NCBI RefSeq assembly: GCF_014174375.1
Contig: NZ_JABEQE010000002.1
Location: 186,001-250,000 of the forward strand
Length of the DNA stretch: 64,000 nucleotides
Reading direction: 5' to 3'
Source of the DNA: Gluconacetobacter asukensis
Lineage (GTDB): Bacteria; Pseudomonadota; Alphaproteobacteria; Acetobacterales; Acetobacteraceae
Every line of letters begins with the position of its first letter. The stretch's first letter is position 1. Of this stretch, positions 48,690 to 58,907 are shown in pieces. Below the pieces are notes generated by a model, which saw only the letters and a list, made by a program, of their open reading frames with translations, made no database searches and was not told where the DNA came from. The position numbers and the translations under genes are program-made.

Positions 48690-48830
48690 CGGCACAGACC
48701 GGCCGGCCGGCATTGCCTTTCCGGGGTCCCGGGCTGACGGTCCGGGCCTGAACGGAGCCTGCCGCCGGCGGCAGGCCCTTCCGCGCATAGCGGATTTCCC
48801 TGGAGGCAATATTCCTCTAGGTCAGGCGGA

Positions 48831-49562
48831 ATGACCCGCTCCCGCCCCCTGATCGGCGTGACCCTGGACAGCGAAGCCGGCAGCCAAGACGGGCGCGGCT
48901 ATTCGCGCTTTCCGTGGTACGCACTGCGCTGCAACTACATGGACGCCATCGCCGACGCGGGCGGGCTGCCGGTCGCGCTGCCTCACGGGGCCGATCTGGC
49001 TCCCCCCCTGTTGGCGCGGCTGGACGGGCTGGTCATCACCGGCGGCGCCTTCGACGTCGACCCGGCCCTGTACGGCGCGGATCAGCGCCATGACAGCGTC
49101 ACCCTCAAGACCGACCGCACCGGGGCCGAGCTCGCGCTGGCACGGGGCGCCATCACATCGGGGCTGCCGGTGCTGGGCATCTGCGGCGGGCAGCAATTGC
49201 TGGCCGTCGCCCTGGGCGGCACGCTGATCCAGCATATTCCCGACGTCGTGGCCGGCGCGCTGGCGCACGAACAACCCAATCCGCGCAACGAGGCCGGCCA
49301 TGATGTGGACATCCTGCCCGGCACGCTGCTGGCGCGCGTGACCGGCGCCACACGGATCGCCGTCAATTCCGCCCATCATCAGGCCGTGTGCGACCCGGGC
49401 CGGGCCGTCATCAGCGCCGTGGCACCCGACGGCGTGGCCGAGGCCATCGAATATCCGGACCATCCCTTCTGCCTGGGCGTGCAATGGCACCCGGAATTCG
49501 CCATATCCATGGCCGACAGACATATTTTTTCTGCCCTGATAGAGGCTTCGGGATCGAGATGA
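48831..49562 (+). CDS. gamma-glutamyl-gamma-aminobutyrate hydrolase family (class I amidotransferase-like)
   Basis: 243 residues. The nucleophile Cys is in GICGGQQLLAVALGG, with the His and Glu of the triad in QWHPEF near the C-terminus, and GLVITGGAFDVDP. Family members include PuuD, which frees GABA from gamma-glutamyl-GABA in putrescine use. Here the neighbouring rluB overlaps it by ATGA, and no other puu gene is nearby, so a general peptidase C26 function is the safer call. Confidence 0.88.
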   Translation: MTRSRPLIGVTLDSEAGSQDGRGYSRFPWYALRCNYMDAIADAGGLPVALPHGADLAPPLLARLDGLVITGGAFDVDPALYGADQRHDSVTLKTDRTGAELALARGAITSGLPVLGICGGQQLLAVALGGTLIQHIPDVVAGALAHEQPNPRNEAGHDVDILPGTLLARVTGATRIAVNSAHHQAVCDPGRAVISAVAPDGVAEAIEYPDHPFCLGVQWHPEFAISMADRHIFSALIEASGSR

Positions 49563-50335
49563 CAAAGCGCGACGACACCAGCCGGCCCGAGCGCGGCGAA
49601 CGGATCGCCAAATGGCTGGCACGCTCCGGCATCGCCAGCCGCCGCGACGCCGAACGCATGGTCGAGGAAGGGCGCGTACGCCTGAACGGCGAGGTCGTGA
49701 CCCATCCGGCCACCTTCGTCGTGGCCGGCGACGTCGTGCAGGTGGACGGCGCGGTGGTCGAAAGCCCCGAGCGCACCCGGCTGTGGCGCTATCACAAGCC
49801 TGACGGGCTGGTGACCACCCACCGCGACCCCGAGGGGCGGCCGACCGTCTTCGCCTCGCTGCCCGAGGGCATGCCGCGCGTCATCAGCATCGGCCGGCTG
49901 GACCTGAACAGCGAGGGTCTGCTGCTGCTGACCAACGACGGCGAACTGGCCCGGCGGCTGGAACTGCCGTCCAATGGCTGGCTGCGCCGCTATCGCGTGC
50001 GCGTCTTCGGTGTGGTGGACGAGGCCCGGCTGAAAGCGCTGGCCGAGGGCAGCGTCTTCGAAGGCGTGCGCTATGGGCCGATCGAGGCCGGGCTGGATTC
50101 GCGCAAGGGCGACAATGCCTGGCTGACCGTAGCACTGCGCGAGGGCAAGAACCGAGAAGTGCGCAAGGTCATGCGTGGCCTGAACCTGCATGTCAGCCGG
50201 CTGATCCGCACCGCCTACGGTCCATTCCAGCTGGGCACCCTGCAACGGTCGGAACTGGAGGAAGTGCCGGGGAAGGTCCTGCGCGAGCAGATTCCGGGGC
50301 TGGGGCCGGCCCCGCGTCCGTCGCGCCGGTCCTGA
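49559..50335 (+). CDS. rluB: 23S rRNA pseudouridine synthase, RsuA/RluB type
   Basis: 258 residues starting at ATG 49559, overlapping the previous gene by 4 bases. An S4 domain is at residues 13-60 (ERIAKWLARSGIASRRDAERMVEEG). The catalytic Asp is in GRLDLNSEGLLLLTNDG and the REGKNREVRKVMRGL loop is standard. RluB makes pseudouridine 2605 in 23S rRNA helix 93. The other family member, RsuA, would modify 16S; the S4 to catalytic spacing fits RluB better but this is not certain. Confidence 0.85.
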   Translation: MTKRDDTSRPERGERIAKWLARSGIASRRDAERMVEEGRVRLNGEVVTHPATFVVAGDVVQVDGAVVESPERTRLWRYHKPDGLVTTHRDPEGRPTVFASLPEGMPRVISIGRLDLNSEGLLLLTNDGELARRLELPSNGWLRRYRVRVFGVVDEARLKALAEGSVFEGVRYGPIEAGLDSRKGDNAWLTVALREGKNREVRKVMRGLNLHVSRLIRTAYGPFQLGTLQRSELEEVPGKVLREQIPGLGPAPRPSRRS

Positions 50336-50342
50336 CCGGCCG

Positions 50343-50921
50343 ATGCGGATCGTCGCCGGCCAATGGCGCGGCCGCGCGCTGGCAGCACCGCCGGGGCGCA
50401 CCACCCGCCCCACCGCCGACCGGGTGCGCCAGGCCCTGTTCGACATGCTGCTGCATGCGCCCTGGGGCGGCTACGACCTGATGGAAGAGGCACGGGTGCT
50501 GGACGGCTTCGCCGGGACGGGCGCCCTGGGGCTGGAAGCCCTGTCGCGCGGCGCGGCCCACTGCACGTTCTTCGAGACCGACCGCACCGCCCTGGCCGCC
50601 CTGCGCGCCAATATCGCGGCCTGCGGGGCGTATGACCGCGCGACGGTGCGCGCCGGCGACGTAACCCGGGCCCCCGCCGCTGCCCATGCCTGCGACCTGC
50701 TGCTGCTGGACCCGCCCTATGGGCAGGGACTGCCGGAACGGGCCCTGGCGGCGCTGGCCCGGACAGGCTGGATCGCCCCCGGCGCCCTGATCGTGATCGA
50801 AACCGGCGCCGACGAGGCCCTGCCGGCCACCCCGATCCTGCCCGACGCGCCGCTGGCCGAGCGGCGGCATGGCGCGGCCCGGCTTTCGATCTGGCGGGCG
50901 GCCGACGACAGGCCGGAATAA
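50343..50921 (+). CDS. rsmD: 16S rRNA (guanine(966)-N(2))-methyltransferase
   Basis: 192 residues beginning [32 protein letters not shown], the conserved RsmD start. SAM motif [19 protein letters not shown] and catalytic motif LDPPYGQG are both present. It methylates G966 of 16S rRNA using SAM. It follows rluB after 7 bases, so two rRNA modification enzymes are co-transcribed. Confidence 0.95.
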   Translation: MRIVAGQWRGRALAAPPGRTTRPTADRVRQALFDMLLHAPWGGYDLMEEARVLDGFAGTGALGLEALSRGAAHCTFFETDRTALAALRANIAACGAYDRATVRAGDVTRAPAAAHACDLLLLDPPYGQGLPERALAALARTGWIAPGALIVIETGADEALPATPILPDAPLAERRHGAARLSIWRAADDRPE

Positions 50922-51058
50922 CGGCTGAACCGCCTTCTTTATTCCCAAAAGGCCGGGCTATACTTCCTGCCGCCTCCGGACCCAGGCCCGGCCGCCTCCC
51001 GGCGGGGCCGTCCGCTTCATCGTGCCTGCCATCGTGGCGGAACCACCCGTTCCACGCG

Positions 51059-53794
51059 ATGAGGGCCCAGCGTACAGGACCCGAACATTTGCCGAGCTTT
51101 GGCCGCTATATTCCTGCCTCCCTGAACGCGCCGCGCATCCGGTCCGCCGCAAGGCAGAGGCTGGCCGAGATGGGAGGCATGGTGCTGTGGCTTCTGGCCC
51201 TGGCGCTGGCCGCGTCGCTGTGGAGCTATAATCCGCTCGACCCGTCGATGAACACGGCCAGCACCCAGCCGCCCACCAACCTGCTGGGCATGGCCGGTTC
51301 CTATCTGGCGGACGTGCTGTTGCAGAATGTCGGCATTACCTGCGCCCTGCCGATCCTGGCGATGATGGCATGGGGCTGGCGGGTCATCCGCCATACGGCC
51401 ATGGGGTCGATCCTGCTGCGGGCGGTGGCCGTGCTGTGCGCCATGCCCGTCATGGGCGCGCTGCTGGCGGCCCTGCCGATGCTGCTCCCGATCCTGCCGA
51501 CGCCGCATTGGCCCACCGAATCCGGCCCCGGCGGGGCGTTCGGCCTGTCGATCGCCCACACCGCCATCCAGGCGGGTGCGTCGCTGCTGGGCCCGGCCGG
51601 GCGGCTGGCCGTGTGGGTGCTGGGGCTGCTGCTGACCGTCCTGCTGGTACCGCTGGGGATCGGCCTGTCCTTCACCGAATGGGCGGCCATCGGCCGGGGC
51701 CTGCGCGCCGTCGCCCGGCAGCCGATGCGGCTGGCCCGCCGCATGCCGGCGCGTCCCGCCCCCAATGACCACCCCGCCGCCGACATGACGGGGCGCTGGA
51801 ACGGCTCGCTGGACGGCATGGTGCCGCCCCCCCGCCCGGATCTTTCCGCCCAGGCCCGCGCCCCCGAGCCGCCGCGCGCGCCCCGCGCCGAGCGCTCGGC
51901 GCCGGAAGCGCGTTCCGCCATCCAGCCGGCGTCCACCCGACCGGCGGCCCGGCCACCCGCCCGGCCGTCGCTGGGCACGGGCTGGGTCCAGCCCCCCGGC
52001 ATGGAAAGCGACACCGACAACGACGCCCCGCCCCTGCTGCTGGGAGGACCCGCGACGCAGGAACTGGCCCCCCGGCACGTGCCGGAACCCGCTCATTCCC
52101 CCACCCCGCCGCCCGCGCCGACGGCCGAGGCTCCGCGCCCGTCGCTGATGGGCCGGCTGTTCGGCAGCCGCCCCGACCCGGTCGAGCCGCCATCCGCCGC
52201 CCCCCGCGCAACCCCCAACAGCCAGGCCTATGCCGCGCCGCCCCGCTCCGACGGCCGCGACCCGTGGCGCCTGCCGCCGCTGGACCTGCTGAAACCCGCC
52301 CCCTCACATGCCCAGACCGGACCGTCGCAGGACGCGTTGCAGGCCAATGCGCGATTGCTGGAAACCGTGTTGTCGGATTACGGCGTGCAAGGGCAGATCG
52401 GGCAGATCCATGCCGGGCCGGTGGTCACCCTGTACGAGCTGGAGCCCGCGCCGGGCATCCGCTCGGCCCGCGTGATCGGCTTGGCGGACGACGTGGCGCG
52501 GTCGCTGTCGGTGCTGAGCGTGCGCATCGCCACCGTACCGGGCCGCAACGTGATCGGCATCGAAGTGCCCAATGCAAGGCGCGAGACGGTGTACCTGTCC
52601 GAACTGTTCACCGACGATGCCTGGCACCATGCGTCGTCGAAGCTCTGCCTGGCGCTGGGCAAGGACATTTCGGGCATGCCGATCTATGGCGACCTGGCAC
52701 GCATGCCGCATCTGCTGATCGCCGGCACCACCGGATCGGGCAAATCGGTCGGCGTCAACGCCATGATCCTCTCGCTGCTGTTCCGCATGTCGCCCGAGGA
52801 ATGCCGCCTGATCATGATCGACCCCAAGATCCTGGAACTGTCGATCTACGAGGGCATCCCGCATCTGATGACGCCGGTGGTGACCGAACCGGCCAAGGCG
52901 GTCGCCGCCCTGAAATGGACGGTGCGGGAAATGGATCGCCGCTATCGCGCCATGTCCCACCTGCAGGTACGCAATATCGGCGGCTACAACGACCGGGTGG
53001 CCGATGCAAGGCGGCGCGGCGAAGTCGTCTCGCGCCGCGTGCAGACCGGCTACGACCCCGAGACCGGGCGCCCGACCTTCGAGGAACAGCAGCTCGCCCT
53101 GGAATCCCTTCCCTATATCGTCGTGGTGATCGACGAGATGGCGGACCTGATGATGGTCGCGGGCAAGGAGATCGAAATGGCGGTGCAGCGCCTGGCACAG
53201 AAGGCCCGCGCGGCGGGCATTCATGTCATCATGGCGACGCAGCGCCCGTCGGTGGACGTGATCACCGGCACCATCAAGGCCAATTTCCCGACCCGCATCT
53301 CGTTCCAGGTCATCAGCAAGTTCGACAGCCGCACCATCCTGGGCGAGCAGGGGGCGGAGCAGCTGCTGGGCCAGGGCGACATGCTCTACATGCAGGGCGG
53401 CGGGCGGATCACCCGCGTCCATGGCCCCTTCGTCGCCGACGGCGAGGTCGAGGAAGTCGTGCGCTTCCTCCGCAGCCAGGGCGAGCCGATCTATGATGAC
53501 GACGTGATCTCGTCCCAGGACGAGGACGGCGCGGGCAACGCTGGCGGCGGCAAATCGTCCGGCAACGGGCTGAGCGGCAGCTATGACGATGAAACCAGCC
53601 TGTTCGACCAGGCGGTCGCCGTCGTGGCGCGCGAGGGCAAGGCCTCCACCTCGTTCATCCAGCGTCACCTGTCGATCGGTTACAACCGGGCGGCCAAGAT
53701 CATCGAGCAGATGGAAAAGGAGGGCATCGTCAGCCCGGCCAACCATGTCGGCCGGCGCGAGGTCCTGCTGCGCCGCACCGACGACGACGAATGA
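51059..53794 (+). CDS. ftsK: DNA translocase FtsK
   Basis: 911 residues. The N-terminal part has four membrane helices (about residues 38-195), followed by a Pro/Arg-rich linker (235-420). The motor has Walker A GTTGSGKS near residue 555-563 and Walker [13 protein letters not shown] near 690, and the C-terminal winged-helix gamma domain [24 protein letters not shown] (850-905). It pumps chromosome DNA at the septum during division and activates XerCD at dif through KOPS recognition. The long linker is richer in Pro and Arg than the rest. The RluA-type gene overlaps by ATGA. Confidence 0.96.
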   Translation: MRAQRTGPEHLPSFGRYIPASLNAPRIRSAARQRLAEMGGMVLWLLALALAASLWSYNPLDPSMNTASTQPPTNLLGMAGSYLADVLLQNVGITCALPILAMMAWGWRVIRHTAMGSILLRAVAVLCAMPVMGALLAALPMLLPILPTPHWPTESGPGGAFGLSIAHTAIQAGASLLGPAGRLAVWVLGLLLTVLLVPLGIGLSFTEWAAIGRGLRAVARQPMRLARRMPARPAPNDHPAADMTGRWNGSLDGMVPPPRPDLSAQARAPEPPRAPRAERSAPEARSAIQPASTRPAARPPARPSLGTGWVQPPGMESDTDNDAPPLLLGGPATQELAPRHVPEPAHSPTPPPAPTAEAPRPSLMGRLFGSRPDPVEPPSAAPRATPNSQAYAAPPRSDGRDPWRLPPLDLLKPAPSHAQTGPSQDALQANARLLETVLSDYGVQGQIGQIHAGPVVTLYELEPAPGIRSARVIGLADDVARSLSVLSVRIATVPGRNVIGIEVPNARRETVYLSELFTDDAWHHASSKLCLALGKDISGMPIYGDLARMPHLLIAGTTGSGKSVGVNAMILSLLFRMSPEECRLIMIDPKILELSIYEGIPHLMTPVVTEPAKAVAALKWTVREMDRRYRAMSHLQVRNIGGYNDRVADARRRGEVVSRRVQTGYDPETGRPTFEEQQLALESLPYIVVVIDEMADLMMVAGKEIEMAVQRLAQKARAAGIHVIMATQRPSVDVITGTIKANFPTRISFQVISKFDSRTILGEQGAEQLLGQGDMLYMQGGGRITRVHGPFVADGEVEEVVRFLRSQGEPIYDDDVISSQDEDGAGNAGGGKSSGNGLSGSYDDETSLFDQAVAVVAREGKASTSFIQRHLSIGYNRAAKIIEQMEKEGIVSPANHVGRREVLLRRTDDDE

Positions 53795-54558
53795 CCCGGC
53801 GAACGCGCCGCCCCCCACCCCGGCCGGCTGCCCGCCCGGCCCTGCCTGCTCCGGGCAGCGGGGCCGATCCGTTTCCGGTCCTGTTTCGTGATGCCCGCTT
53901 CCTGGTCATCGACAAGCCGCCCGGCCTGCCGGTGCATGCCGGTCCCGCCGGCGGCCCGTCGGTCGAGGATGCGTTCCCGCTCCTGTCACGGCGGGCGGAC
54001 GGACCATGGCTGGCCCACCGGCTGGATCGCGACACGTCGGGCTGCCTGCTGATCGCGCTGCGCAAGCAGCCGCTGCTGGCCGCGCAGGCGGCCTTCGCCA
54101 ACGGGCTGGCGCGCAAGACCTACTGGGCCATGGTGCGCGGCCGCCCCGCCGCCGACAGCGGCACGGTGGCGATGACGATGGCCAAACAGTCGGACACACG
54201 GGGCTGGCGCATGGTCCAGGCCGCGACGGGACAGGATTCGCGGACCGAATGGCAGCTACTGGCCAGCGACGGACATGTCAGCTGGCTGGAACTCCGCCTG
54301 CTGACCGGGCGCACCCACCAGGCCCGGCTCCATTGCGCCAGTCTGGGCTGCCCGGTGCTGGGCGACGCGGTCTATGGCGACGCGACGGGCCCGGAGGCGC
54401 ACAGGCTGCACCTGATGAGCCGCGCCCTCTCGTTGCCGCTGGAGCCGCCGGTCTGCGCCGTCGCACCCCCTCCCGATCATATCCGCGCCATCCTGGCGCG
54501 CCAGGGCTGGCAGGATCAGGATTTCTCCTCGAGCGCGCGCATGCAGTCGGCTCCCTGA
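53791..54558 (+). CDS. RluA-family pseudouridine synthase
   Basis: 255 residues. The catalytic Asp is in [13 protein letters not shown] and the family region [23 protein letters not shown] is complete. There is no S4 domain, and an Arg/Pro-rich leader is at residues 1-25, so this may be an RluA (tRNA/23S U746) or a minor family member. It begins with an overlap of the ftsK stop and its 3' end overlaps by 43 bases the convergent hypothetical gene. Confidence 0.88.
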   Translation: MTRRTRRPPPRPAARPALPAPGSGADPFPVLFRDARFLVIDKPPGLPVHAGPAGGPSVEDAFPLLSRRADGPWLAHRLDRDTSGCLLIALRKQPLLAAQAAFANGLARKTYWAMVRGRPAADSGTVAMTMAKQSDTRGWRMVQAATGQDSRTEWQLLASDGHVSWLELRLLTGRTHQARLHCASLGCPVLGDAVYGDATGPEAHRLHLMSRALSLPLEPPVCAVAPPPDHIRAILARQGWQDQDFSSSARMQSAP

Positions 54559-55097
54559 TCGAGCAGATGGATGTCATGCACCGCCCGGATTGCCGTGAGC
54601 GCCCGGGGGCGCCAGGACGCGGGTTCGGCCGCCGGCGCGCAGATCGTCCGGCCACCGAGCTGGTTACTGTTTTTCCGGTCCAGGATCGACAGGACCGCGC
54701 GCGGATTGCGGGGCAATGCCCGACGCAACGCCACCTGAAGCGAACGGCCCGTCGCAGGATCGGCGGCCGGCATCAGGTCGGGCAGCAGCGCGATCCAGTT
54801 CTCCCACCCTGCCGTCACCGCACGGCGCACGCGCGCCCATTCACGATCACGGGTCAGCATCCGCGCCACTTCAGGCGCGCCGTCCTGCCTGATCCGCTCG
54901 GCCAGCCCGCGCGCCGTCAGCGGCTGCGCTGCTTCCAGCGGGCCGAAGGCCGTGGTGACAGCCTCCGCGCCGACGGCAGGGAAGGTCAGCACCATGCTCG
55001 TCAGCAGCAGGGCAAGGCGCAGCGGCGTGAACAGGCGGGCGAGCAGGGGACGGCGGATCAACAAAAGGGCCTCCGGAACAGGATGCTGGCGGAACAT
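54516..55097 (-). CDS. hypothetical exported protein
   Basis: 193 residues from ATG 55097. The ORF is open further upstream but the segment before that position lacks coding features. An N-terminal signal-like helix (about 20-45, LLLTSMVLTFPAVGAEA) suggests periplasmic location. The mature part has repeated Arg/Leu-rich helices (LAERIRQDGAPEVARMLTRDREWARVR) and a pair of late cysteines. I do not recognise the family. The 43-base antisense overlap with the RluA-type gene is real given both frames are open. Confidence 0.5.
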   Translation of the reverse strand: MFRQHPVPEALLLIRRPLLARLFTPLRLALLLTSMVLTFPAVGAEAVTTAFGPLEAAQPLTARGLAERIRQDGAPEVARMLTRDREWARVRRAVTAGWENWIALLPDLMPAADPATGRSLQVALRRALPRNPRAVLSILDRKNSNQLGGRTICAPAAEPASWRPRALTAIRAVHDIHLLDQGADCMRALEEKS

Positions 55098-55262
55098 GAA
55101 AATCAGACGATTGAGGCGGGAAGGGGGCTTTTCCGCGACGCGACGCTGTTGCGGGCGGGGCCTCGAATGCCTATAGCGAGCAGCATCAGATCGGGCACGG
55201 ACGGCGTCCGCCCCGTCACCGGGGGCCGCCATCGGCCCACCCTTTCCGACAGAGAGCATTCC

Positions 55263-55508
55263 ATGAGCAGCATGTCCGCCTCCGAAATCGCCCGCCTACA
55301 GGTATGCCTGCGCCGCCTGCTGGGTTCGCCCGAGCTGACGGTCAATCCGCCGCCGCGCGCCGGTCTTTCGGTCGAGGTCGCCGTGAAGGGCGAAATCATC
55401 GGCACCGTTCACCGGGACGAAGATGAGGGCGAGATTTCCTACGCCCTGCACATCACGATCCTGGAAGAAGACCTGCCGGCCGAGACGGCCACCCGCGCGG
55501 GCCGCTGA
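55263..55508 (+). CDS. DUF3126 family protein
   Basis: 81 residues from the ATG at 55263. The frame is open far upstream but that part overlaps other genes. The DUF3126 pattern is visible: EIARLQVCLRRLLGSPEL, then VEVAVKGEIIGTVHRDEDEGEISYALHITILEEDL. The family is a small alphaproteobacterial cytosolic protein of unknown function. A weak GAGAG precedes the start. Confidence 0.8.
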   Translation: MSSMSASEIARLQVCLRRLLGSPELTVNPPPRAGLSVEVAVKGEIIGTVHRDEDEGEISYALHITILEEDLPAETATRAGR

Positions 55509-55614
55509 ACCGCACCCCCCTCCTGCCCCGGTCAGCATGACCCGGGCGGAGCGGCAGGGCATGATGGACGAAAATCCGCCCGCCAAAAACGTGCCCATGG
55601 CTGCAGGCTCGCTG

Positions 55615-56244
55615 TCAGCGCGACAGCAGGGCAACCTGAGCCGGCGTGGCCGAAGCCTCGATCACCGGGCGATCGGACCGGCTGGCCGGCAGCTCGACCT
55701 CGGTGATCTTCCACCGCCAGCCCTGGATCCGCATCTGCAGGCGCAGCGGCGTGTCCCGCTCATGGCCCGGCAACACGGCGCGGGCCTCGAACATGTCGGG
55801 GCGCAGGAAGCGGATGCGCACATGATGCAGCATCGCGACGGGGGACATGGCGGACACCGGCTGCGCCGCCGGCATGACCTGCCCCATCAGCGTATCGAGG
55901 TTGGCGGCATTCACATGCACGTCAACCGCCCGGGACACCGCCGTTGCGGCAAAGGACGAACCGAATTCCGGCAGGTCGTCGTCACTGGCCTGCTGATTGC
56001 CGACGATCCCACCGATGATCTGCGATTTCAGACTGGCCTGGACGGCACGCCAGTTCAGGAACGTGCCGAGCGTGCGGGTGTCGTGGCCCTGAATGGCCGC
56101 CGAAACGGACCAGAGCGTCACGAAGGGCGAGGCCACGAACAGCGAGAGGGACATGACCAGAGTCACCGCGCAGATGCGGCGCGCCTGCTGCCGCCGAACG
56201 GCGACCATGTGACCGGCTGGCATCAGACGCATGAAACGGTTCAT
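55615..56244 (-). CDS. DUF2939-like membrane-anchored protein
   Basis: 209 residues from the ATG at 56244, with GAGG upstream. One N-terminal transmembrane helix (about 22-45) is followed by a periplasmic part with the FLNWRAVQASLKSQI region and a late Trp-rich strand (IQGWRWKITEVELP), consistent with DUF2939. Function unknown. Sandwiched between the convergent DUF3126 and divergent ThiF-like genes. Confidence 0.6.
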   Translation of the reverse strand: MNRFMRLMPAGHMVAVRRQQARRICAVTLVMSLSLFVASPFVTLWSVSAAIQGHDTRTLGTFLNWRAVQASLKSQIIGGIVGNQQASDDDLPEFGSSFAATAVSRAVDVHVNAANLDTLMGQVMPAAQPVSAMSPVAMLHHVRIRFLRPDMFEARAVLPGHERDTPLRLQMRIQGWRWKITEVELPASRSDRPVIEASATPAQVALLSR

Positions 56245-56421
56245 CAAAAAATCGCCTCTGTCTTGCTCCCGCATCATACGATAAACATATCGGCCATGCA
56301 TGCGTTTCATGCCGCATGAAATAAATTGTTATAAAAAGTCAGGCCCCGCGCCCATTTCCACAGCCGCATTTCCACAGCCGCATGCAGGGCGCATCAAGAA
56401 CGCCGAGACAGGGCAGGATGC

Positions 56422-57255
56422 ATGATTCCTGAGTTTTCCGAGACCGAGATCCAGCGCTATGCGCGCCATATCCTGCTGCCCGAAATCGGCGGCACGGGGC
56501 AGGCCGCTTTGCGCGCCGCCAGCGTGCTGATCATCGGCGCGGGGGGCCTGGGCTCGCCGCTGGGCCTCTATCTGGCGGCGGCGGGGGTCGGCCGGATCGG
56601 CCTAGTCGATGACGATGTGGTGGATCTGTCCAACCTGCAGCGCCAGATCGCCCATACCACCGACCGGATCGGCCGGCCCAAGGTCGAGTCGGCGGCCGAG
56701 GCCATGCGGGCGGTCAATCCGCTGGTCCGCATCGACGCGCATGCGACGCGGCTGGATGCCGGCAATGCCCGGGCACTGATCGGCAGCTACGACCTGGTCT
56801 GCGACGGCAGCGACAATTTCCGCACCCGCTACCTGCTCGCCGATGCCTGCGCGCTGGAACGGCGAACCCTGGTCTCGGCCGCCGTCCTGCGCTTCGAGGG
56901 GCAGCTTTCGACCTTCCGCCCGCATCGTGGCGGCCCATGCTATCGCTGCCTTTATCCCGCGCCGCCGCGCGACGGCGCGGTGCCGTCCTGCGCCGAGGCC
57001 GGGGTCTTCGGCGCGGTTACCGGGGTCATGGGCACCCTGCAGGCCACCGAGACCCTGAAAGAGATCCTGGATATCGGCGAGAGCCTGGCCGGCCGGCTGA
57101 TGGTCTGGGACGCGCTGGCGGCGCGCTTTCATACCATCCGCCTCTCCCCCGACCCGGACTGCCCCCTGTGCGGCACGCATCCCACCATCCACGACCTGTC
57201 GGCCCATGCGGCAAGCCACGCACCGAGCGGAGCCTGTGCGATCCATGCCGGCTGA
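56422..57255 (+). CDS. HesA/MoeB/ThiF family adenylyltransferase
   Basis: 277 residues. It starts with a family N-terminal RYARHILLPEIGGTGQ, has the ATP-binding GAGGLGSPLGLYLAAAGVG, DDDVVDLSNLQRQ, DGSDNFRTRYL, and two zinc CxxC pairs (CYRC and CPLC). It adenylates the C-terminus of a ubiquitin-like sulfur carrier (MoaD or ThiS) in molybdopterin or thiamine synthesis. No rhodanese domain is present. The DsrE-like gene overlaps it by 11 bases, so a sulfur-transfer step is likely. Whether it is MoeB or ThiF is undecided. Confidence 0.92.
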   Translation: MIPEFSETEIQRYARHILLPEIGGTGQAALRAASVLIIGAGGLGSPLGLYLAAAGVGRIGLVDDDVVDLSNLQRQIAHTTDRIGRPKVESAAEAMRAVNPLVRIDAHATRLDAGNARALIGSYDLVCDGSDNFRTRYLLADACALERRTLVSAAVLRFEGQLSTFRPHRGGPCYRCLYPAPPRDGAVPSCAEAGVFGAVTGVMGTLQATETLKEILDIGESLAGRLMVWDALAARFHTIRLSPDPDCPLCGTHPTIHDLSAHAASHAPSGACAIHAG

Positions 57256-57637
57256 CGATCCGCGCCAAGGACTGGCGATCCTGCTGCTCGATGGCAGCTA
57301 TGAGCGGGCGCATTATGCCCTGGTCCTGGCCGCCGGCGCGCTGGCCGTTGACCGGCCGGTGCTGCTGTTCGCCGCCGGCCATGGGGTCCATGCCCTGGCA
57401 CGGGACTGGCACGGGCTGCGCGATGCCGGCACCGACGACACGGTCCAGGCCAGCGGCGTGGCGGGATTCGACGTGCTGCGCGACGCCGTGCTGGCCCTGG
57501 ACGGCACGCTGATGGCCTGCGAATCCGGCCTGCGCCTGACCGGTCTGGCAGCCGATGCCCTGCTGCCGCAGGTGGTTGTGGCCGGCGTTCCCGCCTTTCT
57601 CGATGCCGCGCGCGGGCGGCAGGTCATCAGCTTGTGA
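57245..57637 (+). CDS. DsrE/DsrF-like sulfur-relay protein
   Basis: 130 residues from ATG 57245, overlapping the previous gene. A DsrE-like Rossmann pattern: LLLDGSYERAHYALVLAAGALAVDRPVLLFAAGHGVHAL, then a conserved Cys in LMACESGLRLTG, the position of the persulfide-carrying cysteine in DsrE. It could hand sulfur to the adenylyltransferase partner. This assignment rests on the short Cys-containing motif and gene overlap. Confidence 0.75.
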   Translation: MPADDPRQGLAILLLDGSYERAHYALVLAAGALAVDRPVLLFAAGHGVHALARDWHGLRDAGTDDTVQASGVAGFDVLRDAVLALDGTLMACESGLRLTGLAADALLPQVVVAGVPAFLDAARGRQVISL

Positions 57638-57716
57638 CGGGGCGGCCGATCCCGCCATGCCCAAGGGGCCGCAAATCCCCTTGCCGTGCGGCGCGCGCCT
57701 TGGCAGGGATGCAGCC

Positions 57717-58820
57717 ATGACGCCCTCTTCCTTCCTTGCCCTCTCCCCCGCACCGCGTCGCACCAACGCGCGCGGATGCTCCGGCTGGATGCTCTGCGCG
57801 ACGCTGCTGGTTCCGCTTGCGCCCCATGCCGCGGCGGCAGCCACGCCGGAACCGTCCAAGGCGGCGCACCATCATCATCACCACGCCGCCGCCAAGGCCA
57901 CGGCCGCCGGCACCGCGCACCATAAGCGGCATCATCCGGCAGCAGCTTCCGGCGTGGCCACGGCGCACCATCATGGCCATATGGCCACCGCGCACGCGCC
58001 CGCCCATGCCGGCCCCGCCTCCCATCACCACGCGGCGATCGCACCCCATGCGGCACATGCCCGCCACGCGGCGGCCGTGGCGGCACCCGTCGCGGCCGCC
58101 GCAGGGGTGGCGGCAGCGGGGGCAGCGGGGGCAGCGGGGGCAGCGGCAGCCTCCAGCGGCGGGGCGGCTGTCGCCATCCCCCCGCCCGCGACGCCCGCCG
58201 AACCACCGGCCCCGGCCGACAAGGGCGCGATCACCGGCCTGCCGCTGCCCCGCTTCGCGGCGCTGCGCGCGGACGAGGTGAACATGCGCTCCGGCCCCGG
58301 GCAGCGTTACCCGATCGAATGGGTCTATCACCGCCGGGACCTGCCGGTGAAAATCGAGCGTGAGTTCGACGTCTGGCGCCTGGTCGAGGATTCCGACGGC
58401 CAGAAGGGCTGGGTGCACCAGGCGACGCTGGTAGGCACGCGCAGCTTCGTCATCCCCGGCCTGCCGCCGGTCGATCCGGCCCAGGCGGCGCCTCCGGCAC
58501 CATCCGCCGGCGCGCCCGCCACGCCGCCCGCCGCCCGGCAGGCAACCAATCCACCGTCCGGCCATTTCGATAGCCGGGAGGTCGAACGCCTGGCGGACCC
58601 GGGCGCGGCTGCCTCCATCCCCGGAGCGGTCATGCTGCGTTCGGCCCCGGATGCCGGTTCGGCCCTTGTCGCGGTACTGAAGCCCGGCACGGTCGGCATC
58701 CTTCGTACCTGCGCGGCCGGCACCAGCTGGTGCCGCGTCAGCGTACAACATTATTCGGGCTGGCTGGACCGCAATGCGGTCTGGGGCCTGCTGCCGCAGG
58801 AGACCATTCAACCGTCCTGA
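57717..58820 (+). CDS. SH3 domain-containing exported protein with His/Ala-rich region
   Basis: 367 residues from ATG 57717 with AGGGA before it. The signal region (about 21-43) ends in an Ala-rich site. A low-complexity His/Ala region (about 50-140) includes a natural His6 run and a 9-base-repeat-encoded Ala/Gly block. A bacterial SH3 domain covers about 185-245 (MRSGPGQRYPIEWVYHRRDL), and a second SH3-like fold with CRVSVQHYSGWLDRN is at the C-terminus. Such proteins bind cell-wall peptides. Metal binding by the His-rich part is possible. Confidence 0.85.
   Translation: MTPSSFLALSPAPRRTNARGCSGWMLCATLLVPLAPHAAAAATPEPSKAAHHHHHHAAAKATAAGTAHHKRHHPAAASGVATAHHHGHMATAHAPAHAGPASHHHAAIAPHAAHARHAAAVAAPVAAAAGVAAAGAAGAAGAAAASSGGAAVAIPPPATPAEPPAPADKGAITGLPLPRFAALRADEVNMRSGPGQRYPIEWVYHRRDLPVKIEREFDVWRLVEDSDGQKGWVHQATLVGTRSFVIPGLPPVDPAQAAPPAPSAGAPATPPAARQATNPPSGHFDSREVERLADPGAAASIPGAVMLRSAPDAGSALVAVLKPGTVGILRTCAAGTSWCRVSVQHYSGWLDRNAVWGLLPQETIQPS
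58112..58147. repeat. tandem 9-bp repeat inside the SH3 gene
   Basis: Four in-register copies of GGCAGCGGG (last copy ends GGC) at 58112-58120, 58121-58129, 58130-58138, 58139-58147. They encode an Ala-Ala-Gly series. Copy-number change would keep the reading frame. Confidence 0.75.
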
Positions 58821-58907
58821 AGACCGCGCGGGCCGAAGACGACCGCACCCGCCGGGGCAGAACGGAGCAAACTGGTCGCGGACAGAATCCAGAAGGAGAA
58901 AACGCCC

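Noticed and set aside
57890-57900. His6 stretch as a cloning artefact
   Set aside because: It lies inside a long natural His/Ala-rich region with mixed CAC/CAT codons, in a gene with a native signal and SH3 domain.
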